Shown: piece after piece, positions 36,867-46,917 of the stretch
Position numbering within the stretch: the stretch's first letter is position 1
Layout of the letters: each line of letters starts with the position of its first letter
Source of the DNA: Glycomyces amatae
GTDB taxonomy: Bacteria; Actinomycetota; Actinomycetes; Mycobacteriales; Micromonosporaceae
Direction: 5' to 3'
Assembly (NCBI RefSeq): GCF_020991375.1
Contig: NZ_JAJLQZ010000008.1
Span: 177,205 to 241,204, forward strand
Length of the DNA: 64,000 nucleotides
The notes under the pieces: model-generated
The model's input: the letters and a program-made list of their open reading frames with translations, nothing else
Told to the model about the DNA's origin: nothing
Database searches by the model: none
Translations under genes and position numbers: made by a program

Positions 36867-37889
36867 TCAGGCCTCCAGTTTCAGCTGGTACTCGGCGTTG
36901 GCGTCGACGGTGGTGTAGCCCAGCAGCTCGTTGATGGCGATCATGGGGGCGTTGACGTCGGCGTTGTCGGTCCAGATGTGGGCGATGCCGGGGGCGTGGG
37001 CGCGCAGCTGGCGGAGGTTCGCGAGCTTGAGGAGCAGGCCGAGGCGGTGGCCGCGGTGGGCCGGGTCGACGATGGTGATGCCCTGGAGCACGTTGCGGTC
37101 GTCGCCGTCGTCGATCGCGATCTCGGTCCAGGCCCTGACCTCGCCGGTGGCGCGCTCGACGGCGACCGAGTGGAGCCAGGTGCGGCCCTCGGCCGCGTAG
37201 ACGGCCTCCTTGCCGCGCAGCTTCTCGGGGTCCATCCGCTCGGGCTCGGCCTCGATCTCCCCCAGGGGGACCTCGGCCATGATCATGGTCTCCATGCGGC
37301 ACATGGTGTCCACGAGGTCCTCGGGGACGGGGCCGATCCACTGTCGCACCTCGTAGGCGTCGCCGGCCTTCGCGAGGGCCTGTTCGTGGCGGCGCCGCTC
37401 CTCGTCGGCGCCGAGCGGGTCGACCGGGCTGCGGCGGTTGACGGTGACGAGCGCGCGGGAGTAGCCGCGCGCTTCGAGGGTGCGCGCGGTGGTCTCGTCG
37501 CGGGCGGGGCCGCCCTCCCAGTGGACGGCGGTGGCGGTGAGGAGGGTGGTGCGGCCGTGCTCGGCGCAGTACCGCTCGACGTGGTCGCGCAGGAGCGCCT
37601 CGGCGCCGGTGCCGCGGTGGTCGGGGTGGACCGGCAGCTCGTACATGGCGAGCTCGGGGTTGTCGTCGGTGAAGAAGTTGACGCGGGCGTAGGCGAGGGC
37701 GCGGCCTTCGTCGACCGCGGCGAACCAGTGCCGTTCGCGGCCGGGGATCACGTGGGTGAACAGGGTCCTGAAGTAGCGCTCGGGGGCGGCGGGGTTCTCG
37801 GGGGTGTCCGCGCGGTGCGCCGCGGTGAGGATCGCGTAGGACTGATCGATCAGATCGGCGTCGCCCGCGTCGAATTCGATGATTTCCAC
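36867..37889 (-). CDS. Tandem-GNAT acetyltransferase, paralog 3
   Basis: 340 residues. First GNAT motif VHPDHRGTGAEALLRDHV, second TIVDPAHRGHRLGLLLKL, with IWTDNADVNAPMIAINELLG near the end, nearly as in paralog 1. GTG start at 37889 with CACACT 6 nt upstream fits leaderless transcription; frames further upstream (to 38021) would cross the divergent sigma-factor promoter region. It is the first gene of the paralog 3-2 operon. Confidence 0.84.
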   Translation of the reverse strand: MEIIEFDAGDADLIDQSYAILTAAHRADTPENPAAPERYFRTLFTHVIPGRERHWFAAVDEGRALAYARVNFFTDDNPELAMYELPVHPDHRGTGAEALLRDHVERYCAEHGRTTLLTATAVHWEGGPARDETTARTLEARGYSRALVTVNRRSPVDPLGADEERRRHEQALAKAGDAYEVRQWIGPVPEDLVDTMCRMETMIMAEVPLGEIEAEPERMDPEKLRGKEAVYAAEGRTWLHSVAVERATGEVRAWTEIAIDDGDDRNVLQGITIVDPAHRGHRLGLLLKLANLRQLRAHAPGIAHIWTDNADVNAPMIAINELLGYTTVDANAEYQLKLEA

Positions 37890-38047
37890 GGCACCAGTGT
37901 GCCGGGCGGTTCCGGGGATCGCACGCCGGTTTTCGCTCCGCCGTTCGGCCGGGCGCTGATGTCCGTTCGGGGGAGGCGCGGCGCGGCCGGGATTCCCGTC
38001 TAGGAAGATATGCACCCGCATCTCCTTTTCACGGAACGGAACCGATC

Positions 38048-38635
38048 GTGAGCGGATCGAACGCCCCGCCCGGGGCGCCGCCGACGCGGGAGGACGAGTT
38101 CGAGGACTTCGTCAGAGCCAGGTCGGCGGCCCTGTGCGCCTCGGCGTACCTGCTCACCGGCGACCGCGGACTCGCCGAGGACCTCGTCCAGGACGCCCTG
38201 GCCCGCACGTGGCGGTCGTGGAAGCGCCTGCACCGGACGGCCAACGCCGAGGCCTACACGCGGCGCACCATGTACCACCTGCACGTGAGCCGCTGGCGGC
38301 GAGGGAAGGTCGCGGAGATCGCGACCGACGCCGTGCCCGAGCGCCTCGTCGACGAACCGGACACGGCCCTGCGGCTCGCCGTGCACGCCGCCCTGCTGTC
38401 GCTGCCGGCCACGCAGCGGGCCGCGATCGTGCTGCGGTACTTCGAGGACCAGACCGAGGCGGCCGCCGCGGCCGTCCTCGACTGCCCGGTGACCACGCTG
38501 CGCGCCCGCGTCCAGCGCGGGCTGCGGCGGCTGCGCAACTCCTTCCCCGAGCTGGTGGTCCTCGGCGACGCCGGCGGGGGGCTGCCCCGCTGGGAGCTGG
38601 AGTTCGCGAACGTGAGGGGAGAGGCCCGTGCCTGA
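38048..38635 (+). CDS. ECF sigma factor, SigE-like subfamily
   Basis: 195 residues. Region 2 appears as ASAYLLTGDRGLAEDLVQDALARTW, region 4 as LPATQRAAIVLRYFEDQTEAAAAAVLDCPVTTLRARVQRGLRRL. GTG start. An anti-sigma gene would be expected next; the next gene overlaps it by 8 nt and is a membrane protein, so the two are coupled. The promoter recognised is unknown. Confidence 0.88.
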   Translation: MSGSNAPPGAPPTREDEFEDFVRARSAALCASAYLLTGDRGLAEDLVQDALARTWRSWKRLHRTANAEAYTRRTMYHLHVSRWRRGKVAEIATDAVPERLVDEPDTALRLAVHAALLSLPATQRAAIVLRYFEDQTEAAAAAVLDCPVTTLRARVQRGLRRLRNSFPELVVLGDAGGGLPRWELEFANVRGEARA

Positions 38636-39812
38636 CTCGATTCGCGCGCTGCTGCAAGGCATCGCGGAAGGCGAGGCCGGTCCGTCGCAGGACCTGGCCG
38701 CGGGTGCGCGACGGCGGGCCCGGCGCATCGGGCAGCGCCGGTTCGCCGCGGGAGCGATCGCCGCCGTCTGCGGACTGGCGCTGGCGGGCCTCGCGACCGC
38801 GGAGATGTTCGGCGGCGTCGAGGCCGCGCCGCCGGCCGGCGATCCGGCCGCGTCGCAGGGGACCCCGGTGGCCGAGCGCACGGAGACCGAGGACGCGCAG
38901 GAGGAGTCGTGCGGGAGTTCGGACGGCTGGACCGGCTGGACCGGCTGGGACGCTCCGGACGCCGCGCCGTCCTTGGGGGCGCTGCCGGAAGTGCTCTACT
39001 TCGAGGTCTACCGGCAGGAGGAGGAGCAGCTGCTGTCCTCGATCCACCGGTTCGAGGACGAGGCGCACACCACCGTGCTGCCTCCGGCGCCCGACTACGC
39101 CCTGGCCCCGAACGGCGAGCGGTACACGGTGGCCTACGGCGAGGCGTGCGACGGCGCGCTGGTGTCGTTCAATGAGGCGGGCACCCTGGAGCTGGGGATC
39201 GGCGGGAAGGACTGCCCGCCGTCGTGGTCACCGGACTCGAACCGGGTGGCGCTCAACATGCCCGACGGGGAGGGCGGCGACGGCTACCTGCTGGACGTGT
39301 CCACGGGCGAGATGTCCGAGCTGTCGGGGAAGTTCTCCTGCTCGCCGCGGTGGACGCCCGACGGCGAGTACCTGGTCAGCGGCGACGGGGTCTACGCGGC
39401 CCGCCCGGACGGCTCCGGCGAGGTCGTGCTCGACGGCGCGGCGTCGTGGACCGGGGACCCCGGGTTCACGGGTCTGTCGTCGATCTCGGCGGACCTGACG
39501 CGGGCCTGCTTCCATTTCGAGCTCGGCGACACCGCGCAGTCGGGCCGTGTCGAGGCGGACCGCTGCGACCGGTACGTGGACCTCACGACCGGCGAGGAGC
39601 TGGAGCTGCCGGTCGAGACGGAGCGGGCACAGGTGGTGTTCCTGGCGGACGGGTCGATGATCGTGGTCGACCACCGGTACAACGCGGCCGAGCATGCCCA
39701 CACGATCCTCGTGTCGCTGTTCGATCCCAAGGGGGACGTGGTCGAGGAGCGGAGCCTGGAGAGCCCGGACGGCTCGGAGGGGACGTTCCTGCGGGGCTAC
39801 CGCACCGGATAG
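38628..39812 (+). CDS. Membrane-anchored TolB-like beta-propeller protein, sigma-factor partner
   Basis: 394 residues. A cytoplasmic N-terminus of about 40 residues (with ARRRARRIGQRR) precedes one membrane helix (about 42-62). An external domain follows with repeated strand patterns such as CPPSWSPDSNRVALNMPDG and CSPRWTPDGEYLVSGDG, typical of WD40/TolB blades. The position overlapping an ECF sigma gene implies an anti-sigma or signal-sensing role, but no zinc-binding HxxxCxxC anti-sigma motif is present. GTG start. Confidence 0.7.
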   Translation: MPDSIRALLQGIAEGEAGPSQDLAAGARRRARRIGQRRFAAGAIAAVCGLALAGLATAEMFGGVEAAPPAGDPAASQGTPVAERTETEDAQEESCGSSDGWTGWTGWDAPDAAPSLGALPEVLYFEVYRQEEEQLLSSIHRFEDEAHTTVLPPAPDYALAPNGERYTVAYGEACDGALVSFNEAGTLELGIGGKDCPPSWSPDSNRVALNMPDGEGGDGYLLDVSTGEMSELSGKFSCSPRWTPDGEYLVSGDGVYAARPDGSGEVVLDGAASWTGDPGFTGLSSISADLTRACFHFELGDTAQSGRVEADRCDRYVDLTTGEELELPVETERAQVVFLADGSMIVVDHRYNAAEHAHTILVSLFDPKGDVVEERSLESPDGSEGTFLRGYRTG

Positions 39813-39826
39813 GCCCGGACGCCACA

Positions 39827-39862
39827 GAAGCCGCTGTCCTCCTTGTGAAGGGCAGCGGCTTC
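39827..39862. terminator. Bidirectional hairpin, propeller gene and cold-shock gene
   Basis: Arms GAAGCCGCTG/CAGCGGCTTC with further partial pairing inside; located between convergent stops. Confidence 0.65.
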
Positions 39863-39876
39863 GTTCGCTCTCCTGC

Positions 39877-40080
39877 TTAGAGCGCGCGCAGGTTGGCGGC
39901 CTGCGGGCCCTTCTTGCCCTGCTCTACGTCGAATTCCACCCGCTGGTTCTCCTCCAGGGAACGGTATCCGTTGCCGGTGATCGCGGTGAAGTGGACGAAG
40001 ATGTCCGGACCGTCGCCGTCAGGGGCGATGAAGCCGAAGCCCTTGTCGGAGTTGAACCATTTAACGGTGCCTTGCGCCAT
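39877..40080 (-). CDS. Cold-shock protein, CspA family
   Basis: 67 residues, a single OB-fold cold-shock domain that binds single-stranded RNA/DNA. RNP1 KGFGFIAPD and RNP2 DIFVHFTAI are both intact, with the C-terminal GPQAANL. Such proteins act as RNA chaperones. The 229-nt upstream gap with a hairpin suggests a long leader, as in cspA mRNAs of other bacteria. Confidence 0.95.
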   Translation of the reverse strand: MAQGTVKWFNSDKGFGFIAPDGDGPDIFVHFTAITGNGYRSLEENQRVEFDVEQGKKGPQAANLRAL

Positions 40081-40195
40081 TGCTGTGTTTCCTTGCGATG
40101 TTGATGCTCAGGCCCGCCGCCTGCTCCGCCCGGGGGTCCCCGGCCGAGCAGGGCGCCGTATCGGCCTGATATGTGCCGCCATTGCTGGCGCTTCA

Positions 40196-40223
40196 CCACT
40201 TCGGCGAATTTGAACCGAAGTGG
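40196..40223 (-). promoter_or_regulatory. Stem-loop in the cold-shock gene leader
   Basis: CCACTTCGG/CCGAAGTGG (9 bp) with a 10-nt loop. On the minus strand it lies downstream of TATTGT/TAGTGT -10-like boxes (about 40235-40245), so it would be in the mRNA leader about 115 nt before the ATG. It could also terminate the upstream ABC gene. Confidence 0.4.
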
Positions 40224-40309
40224 CCTCTGGACACTACAATACCCCCGCTTTCGCGCGATCCGGCAGCGCGAAACGGTCCTCGCGTTCGGGGCTCGGCCGG
40301 TGCGGCGCC

Positions 40310-42217
40310 TCAGACGGCGGCCGAGAGCGCCCCTTCGGGGCCGCGGCCCTCGGCGAACTGCGTCCGGTACAGCTCGGCGTAGAGGCCGCCGCGACCGACG
40401 AGGTCGTCGTGGGTGCCGGACTCGGCGACCCTGCCGCCCTCGAGGACCACGATCGTGTCGGCGCGGCGCACCGTGGAGAGCCGGTGGGCGATGACCAGGG
40501 AGGTGCGGCCTTCGAGCGCGGTGTCGAGGGCGCGCTGGACGGCGGCCTCGGACTCGGAGTCGAGGTGGGCGGTGGCCTCGTCGAGGATGACGATCGGCGG
40601 GGCCTTGAGCAGGACGCGGGCGATGGCGAGGCGCTGCTTCTCGCCGCCGGAGAAGCGGTAGCCGCGCTCGCCCACGACGGTGTCGAGGCCCGATTCGAGG
40701 CGGCGGACCGTCTCGCCGATCTGGGCGCGGTCGAGCGCCTCCCAGATCTCGTCGTCGGTGGCCGCGGGGCGGGCGTAGCGCAGGTTCTCGCGCACGGTGT
40801 CGTGGAACAGGTGCGCGTCCTGGGTGACCATGCCGATGTGAGCGGCGAGCGAGGCCAGCGACAGCTCGCGCACGTCGGTGCCGCCGACCTCGACGGCGCC
40901 GGCGGTGACGTCGTACAGGCGCGGCACCAGGTTCGCGGTGGTGGTCTTGCCGGCGCCCGAGGGGCCGACGAGGGCCACGAGCTGCCCGGGGTCGACGTCG
41001 AAGGACACGCCGGAGAGGATCTGGCGGCCGTTGTCGGAGCGGTCGGGGCGGGCCAGGTCCTCCAGGCTGGCGAGGGAGACCTCGTCGGCGCCGGGGTAGC
41101 GGAACTCGACGTCGCGGAAGCGGATCGCGGCGGCGCCGTCGGGCAGCTCCCGGGCGTCCTCGGCCTCGCGGATGAGCGGTTCGAGGTCGAGGACCTCGAA
41201 GACGCGCTGGAAGCTCACCAGGGCGCTCATGACGTCGACGCGGACGTTCGAGAGGGCCGTCAGCGGCCCGTAGAGGCGGGTGAGGAGCAGCGCGAGGGTC
41301 ACGACGGTGCCGGCGCTGAGCTGCCCGGCGAAGACCAGGGCGCCGCCGAGGCCGTAGGCGAGGGCCTGTGAGAGCCCGGCGACGAGGGTGAGGGCGACGA
41401 TGAAGGTGCGCGCGTACATGGCGGTGGTGATGCCGATGCCGCGCACGCGGTCGGCCTTGTCGGCGAAGTCGGCGGACTCGGCCTCGGGGCGGCCGAAGAG
41501 CTTCACGAGCATGGCGCCGCCGATGTTGAACCGCTCGGCCATCTGGGTGTTCATGGCCGCGTTCAGGTCGAAGCCCTCCTTGGTGAGCACGGCGAGCCTG
41601 CGGCCGACCCATTTGGCGGGGACCAGGAAGACCGGGACGAGCACCAGCGAGAGCAGGGTGATCTGCCAGGACTGGAAGAACATGACGCCGATGATGAGGG
41701 CGACGGCGATGCCGTTGGAGACGAGGCCGGAGAGGGTGCTCGTGAAGGCGCGCTGGGCGCCCATGACGTCGTTGTTCAGGCGCGAGACGAGCGCGCCGGT
41801 CTGGGAGCGGGTGAAGAACGCGACCGGCATCGACTGGACGTGGCCGAACACCGACCGGCGCAGGTCGAAGATGATGCCCTCGCCGAGCTTCGCCCCGTAC
41901 CAGCGCATGGCGAGGTTGAGGGCGCCCTCGACGACGGCGAGGCCGGCGATGACGGCGGCGATGGCGACCACGCCGCGCTGGGTGCCGTCCGCGCCGGTCA
42001 GCTCGTTGACGATGTCGCCGGCGAGGACCGGGGTGGCGACGCCGATGGCCGCGATCGCGGTCACGAGCGCGATGAACAGCCCGATGTCGCGGCGGTAGGG
42101 GCGCGCGAAGCGCAGGATGCGGCGCTTGACGCCGCGGGAGAGGGTGACGCCTTTGAGGTCGTCGGCGCGGCGCATGGAACGCATGGCGTCCCAGCCGGCA
42201 GGTCCCATCGATGACAC
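40310..42217 (-). CDS. ABC transporter, fused permease and ATPase (exporter type)
   Basis: 635 residues, a half-transporter with six membrane helices (about 40-330), then the nucleotide-binding domain: Walker A GPSGAGKTTT, signature FSGGEKQRLAIARVL, Walker B IVILDEATAHLD and the H-loop IAHRLSTV. It would work as a homodimer; lipid or drug export is typical, substrate unknown. About 20 residues (ASLEDLARPDRSDNGR) are inserted before Walker A. GTG start at 42217 with AGGAGG 4 nt upstream. Confidence 0.92.
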   Translation of the reverse strand: MSSMGPAGWDAMRSMRRADDLKGVTLSRGVKRRILRFARPYRRDIGLFIALVTAIAAIGVATPVLAGDIVNELTGADGTQRGVVAIAAVIAGLAVVEGALNLAMRWYGAKLGEGIIFDLRRSVFGHVQSMPVAFFTRSQTGALVSRLNNDVMGAQRAFTSTLSGLVSNGIAVALIIGVMFFQSWQITLLSLVLVPVFLVPAKWVGRRLAVLTKEGFDLNAAMNTQMAERFNIGGAMLVKLFGRPEAESADFADKADRVRGIGITTAMYARTFIVALTLVAGLSQALAYGLGGALVFAGQLSAGTVVTLALLLTRLYGPLTALSNVRVDVMSALVSFQRVFEVLDLEPLIREAEDARELPDGAAAIRFRDVEFRYPGADEVSLASLEDLARPDRSDNGRQILSGVSFDVDPGQLVALVGPSGAGKTTTANLVPRLYDVTAGAVEVGGTDVRELSLASLAAHIGMVTQDAHLFHDTVRENLRYARPAATDDEIWEALDRAQIGETVRRLESGLDTVVGERGYRFSGGEKQRLAIARVLLKAPPIVILDEATAHLDSESEAAVQRALDTALEGRTSLVIAHRLSTVRRADTIVVLEGGRVAESGTHDDLVGRGGLYAELYRTQFAEGRGPEGALSAAV

Positions 42218-42323
42218 TGGGCCTCCTGTGTGCAGGTGTGCCCAAGTTCGGTCGTCGTGTGGTGTGGGTCTTGGGCCGTTTCGATCTCGTTTCCGAGTCG
42301 GAGAACGCCCGCGGGGGCGGTTT

Positions 42324-42584
42324 TTATTTCCGGGCGCCCTTGCGGGCCCCTCCCCGGGTCCTGAAGTCGACGCCCGCCTCGGCGAGGAGGCGGTGAACGA
42401 AGCCGTAGGAGCGGCCTATCGTGGAGGCGATGTCCCTGATGCTCTGCCCTTTCTCGTAGGCGGCGGTGACGTGCTCGGTGAGTGCGCGGCGCTCCTCGCC
42501 GCGGACCTGCCGGTTCGGATCGGTCCTGGTGGCGGGGGCGTCCCCCGGGCCGGCGCTGCGCTGTGCTGGTACCTCAGGTGCCAT
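42324..42584 (-). CDS. Small helix-turn-helix protein
   Basis: 86 residues. After a disordered N-terminus the C-terminal half is one HTH: EHVTAAYEKGQSIRDIASTIGRSYGFVHRLLAEAGV, ending in a basic tail GARKGARK. Such small resolvase-like HTH proteins are conserved in actinobacteria; target unknown. The ATG at 42584 follows AGGAAAGG. It is divergent from the membrane protein gene at 42689. Confidence 0.75.
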   Translation of the reverse strand: MAPEVPAQRSAGPGDAPATRTDPNRQVRGEERRALTEHVTAAYEKGQSIRDIASTIGRSYGFVHRLLAEAGVDFRTRGGARKGARK

Positions 42585-42688
42585 GAGTCCTTTCCTACGC
42601 ACGGAGGGTGATGAAGGAACGTTGTGAAGTTTGCCGGACTTTTCGCGCCCGGCGGTCGCTTGTGTCGGATACCCGATAGTTTCGTGAC

Positions 42689-43948
42689 GTGACCGCACCG
42701 CAGACCTCCTACACCGACCGGGTGGACGCCCTCGCGCCCGCCCGCCTGCGACGCAGTTGGTTGCGCGACATCGCGATCTGGACGTCGCTGCTGGTGGCGA
42801 CGTTCACCGTGGCGTCGGTGGCGGTGTCGACCTCCGACGTGGTGGGCCCGACCACGCTGCCGTGGTGGCCCGCGCAGAACCTGTCGCTGCACGTCACGGC
42901 CGGGATGGTGGTCGCGCCGTTGACGGCCGCGGCGGTGCTGGCGGCGGCTTCGCGCCCGGCGGCGGCGCGGCTGTCGTGGCCCACGCTGCTGGTGGCGTCC
43001 TACCTGGCCTCGATCACGTGGTCGGCGGCGCTGCACACGAACGTGGACCCGACGACGATGTCGACGGCGACCGCGGGCGCCCGCAGCGCGGTGGCGCTCC
43101 TGGTGTCCTACACCGGTTCCGAGGCGGGGCTGGCGATCACGGTGATCGCGCTGTCGTGCCTGACGGTGCCGCTGACGCTGGTCGCGGTGAAGTCGGTGGC
43201 GGGGCCGGTGGCGGCGCGGGCGCTGTCGCCGGCGCTGATCCTGGGGCCGTGGGCGGCGTGGACGACGCTGGGGATCGACGGGATCGCCGCGGCGGCGTGC
43301 GCGGCGGTGCTCGCGTGCGGGGCGGTGGCTTCGGAGCGGCGGGTGCGGCGCTGGGACGCGTTCTGGGGCGCGGCGGCGGCGGGCGGTCTGCTCGGCATCG
43401 CGGCGCTGCTGTCGTACGGGGCGGCGTGGTTCGCCGTGTCGCTGCTGTGCCTGTACTTCGTGCGGCGGCGGCCGTTGCAGATCCTGGTCTCGGCGGGCGC
43501 GGCGCTGGCGGTGCTGGGGCTGGCGGCGACGGTGGGGCCGTCGTGGCCGTACGGGCTGGTGGACACCTACAACGCGGCGGTCGGCGAGATCGCGGCGCAT
43601 CCGGGGCAGCTGTGGTGGCTGGCGATCATGCCCGCGCTGGTGTGCGTGGCGTGCGGGCCGGCGGTGGTGGAGAGCCTGCGGCGCTTCGGGTCGAGCGCGG
43701 TGTGGCCGCTGATGGTCGGGCCGGTGCTGGCGCTGATGATCGCGCCGTTGAGCGGGTCGAATCCGGAGCATCCGGAGTACGGGTGGATCGCGTTGTGCCC
43801 GTGGCTGATCGTGGCGGCGACCGCGCCGCGGACCGAGGGCCGGCGGGCGGGCCGGGGCGCGGGCGGGCGGCGCTCGGTGCCGGTGCCGCTGGTGACGGCG
43901 GGCGTGGGCGCCTGCGCGGCGATCGTGATGATGTACTCGGGCTTATAG
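42689..43948 (+). CDS. Polytopic membrane protein, possible GT-C-type glycosyltransferase
   Basis: 419 residues with about ten membrane helices, an arginine-rich C-terminal loop and no clear catalytic motif. The N-terminal layout (helix, a periplasmic loop with few acidic residues, then many helices) recalls GT-C mannosyltransferases, but the usual Asp motif is not evident, so I leave it unnamed. GTG start with TAGTTT 6 nt upstream (leaderless). No partner gene is adjacent. Confidence 0.6.
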   Translation: MTAPQTSYTDRVDALAPARLRRSWLRDIAIWTSLLVATFTVASVAVSTSDVVGPTTLPWWPAQNLSLHVTAGMVVAPLTAAAVLAAASRPAAARLSWPTLLVASYLASITWSAALHTNVDPTTMSTATAGARSAVALLVSYTGSEAGLAITVIALSCLTVPLTLVAVKSVAGPVAARALSPALILGPWAAWTTLGIDGIAAAACAAVLACGAVASERRVRRWDAFWGAAAAGGLLGIAALLSYGAAWFAVSLLCLYFVRRRPLQILVSAGAALAVLGLAATVGPSWPYGLVDTYNAAVGEIAAHPGQLWWLAIMPALVCVACGPAVVESLRRFGSSAVWPLMVGPVLALMIAPLSGSNPEHPEYGWIALCPWLIVAATAPRTEGRRAGRGAGGRRSVPVPLVTAGVGACAAIVMMYSGL

Positions 43949-44128
43949 GCCGGCGTCGCCGTTCTCCCATCCCCAGCCCCCACCCTCCCGAGAGGGGAAA
44001 GGTAGGCCCGTCCTTCCGCGCGGGTCCGACAGGAACGCGGCCGCGCGGCAAGGGTGTCACCCGAAAGCGTGCGCCATTGCGCGCGGTGCTCGCCCCGGTG
44101 GGGCCGGGGGCCGCGTCACCGGCGGGCG

Positions 44129-45748
<1,620 letters not shown>

Positions 45749-45956
45749 GGGGCACTCCTTCAGGCGATGACGGGCCGACGCGGCCGCAGACCCTTCAAGT
45801 CTAGGCGGCGGCGTACGTCACGGGTCTACCGATATAACCGGGGGCACCGTTCGCGACCCAGGTCTCACTGTGCGTGAGCGCGCTCCTCCTTTCGGGGGAG
45901 CCGCGGTTGCCCCCGGGTGCCGACCTGCGCCGCGAGGGGACCAGTTTGGACGTTGT

Positions 45957-46001
45957 ATCGGCTGGTCACGAGCCGATTGTCGGGTTCGGCTCGGGTAGGT
46001 T
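45957..46001 (+). promoter_or_regulatory. Inverted repeat and -10 box before the M23 gene
   Basis: ATCGGCT-GGTCACG-AGCCGAT (45957-45977) is an inverted repeat upstream of TAGGTT (45996-46001), which lies 10 nt before the ATG. The rest of 45749-45956 shows no gene; I see no c-di-AMP riboswitch motif. Confidence 0.4.
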
Positions 46002-46011
46002 TCCCGGCGCT

Positions 46012-46833
46012 ATGGGCAAACATCACGACACCTGCGAGTCCGCAGGACGCGAAATGACCAGCCGCCGGATCCGGGCGATCATCCGCAGGCGCCGCATCCG
46101 TCGCGAACGTCACACCTGGCGGTTCGTGTCGGCGGGACTCGTCGCCGCCATCGTCACGGGCTGGGTCGTCTCCTCCCTGTCGGGGCAGGCCGCCGCGCAG
46201 GCCGCCGAGGACCGGACCGTCGAGGAGCAGACGATGGTCCAGGCCGACTGGAAGGTCGACACCGTGCTCGCCGAGATGGCGGCCGAGAGCGCCTCCGAGG
46301 AGGCCGCCCGCGTGCAGGCCGAGGCCGAGGCCGCCGAGCGGGAGGCCGAGGAGCAGGCCGCCGCCGAGGCCGAGGCCGAGGCGGCGGCTGAGGAGGCGGC
46401 GCAGGCGGCGGCCGAAGCGGCCGAGGCGGAGGCCGAGGCGGCCAACCCGTGGACGGCCCCCTCCGAGGCGGCGATCACCTCGTACTACGGGATGCGCGAC
46501 GGCAGGCTGCACGGCGGGACCGACTTCGGCAACTGGGAGGGCGACGAGATCAAGGTCGTCGGCGACGGCACCGTGACCTACGTGGGCTTCGAGGCCGGCG
46601 GCTACGGCAACGTGGTCTACGTCGACCACGGCGACGGCCTCGAGACGCGCTACGCGCACGCCTCCGAGGTCCCCGTCAGCGTCGGCGACGAGCTCTCCAA
46701 GGGCGACACCGTCATCCTCTCGGGGAACACCGGCGGCTCGACCGGCCCGCACCTGCACTTCGAGGTGCTCCAGGACGGCGAGAAGATCGACTCGCTCGCC
46801 TGGCTCGAGGACCAGGGCATCGACGTCGGGTGA
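46012..46833 (+). CDS. Secreted M23 (LytM-type) endopeptidase
   Basis: 273 residues. A basic cytoplasmic tail and one membrane helix (about 35-55) are followed by a highly charged Ala/Glu heptad region of about 80 residues (likely coiled coil) and a C-terminal LytM domain: MRDGRLHGGTDFGN with the first metal His, VVYVDHGDGLETRYAH, and GPHLHFEV with the HxH motif. Metal ligands are intact, so it can cut peptidoglycan cross-links. The ATG at 46012 is chosen because it fits the -10 box. Confidence 0.88.
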   Translation: MGKHHDTCESAGREMTSRRIRAIIRRRRIRRERHTWRFVSAGLVAAIVTGWVVSSLSGQAAAQAAEDRTVEEQTMVQADWKVDTVLAEMAAESASEEAARVQAEAEAAEREAEEQAAAEAEAEAAAEEAAQAAAEAAEAEAEAANPWTAPSEAAITSYYGMRDGRLHGGTDFGNWEGDEIKVVGDGTVTYVGFEAGGYGNVVYVDHGDGLETRYAHASEVPVSVGDELSKGDTVILSGNTGGSTGPHLHFEVLQDGEKIDSLAWLEDQGIDVG

Positions 46834-46864
46834 CCCGCGGGCACCGCACTCCCCCCATGAGGGA

Positions 46865-46903
46865 CGGCGGCCCCGAGGCCCTGCGAGGGCTTCGGGGCCG
46901 CCG
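46865..46903. terminator. Bidirectional hairpin, M23 and LacI genes
   Basis: Arms of 18 bp with one mismatch (CGGCGGCCCCGAGGCCCT against its complement) and a 3-nt loop, between convergent stops. Confidence 0.65.
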
Positions 46904-46917
46904 TGCCGTCGTCCGGT

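Noticed and set aside
42304..42330. Plus-strand hairpin with a T-run that looks like a terminator
   Set aside because: No plus-strand gene ends there, and the T-run is just the complement of the last Lys-stop codons of the HTH gene.
45749..46011. c-di-AMP (ydaO) riboswitch before the M23 endopeptidase
   Set aside because: Such genes often have one, but I cannot find its conserved core in this interval.
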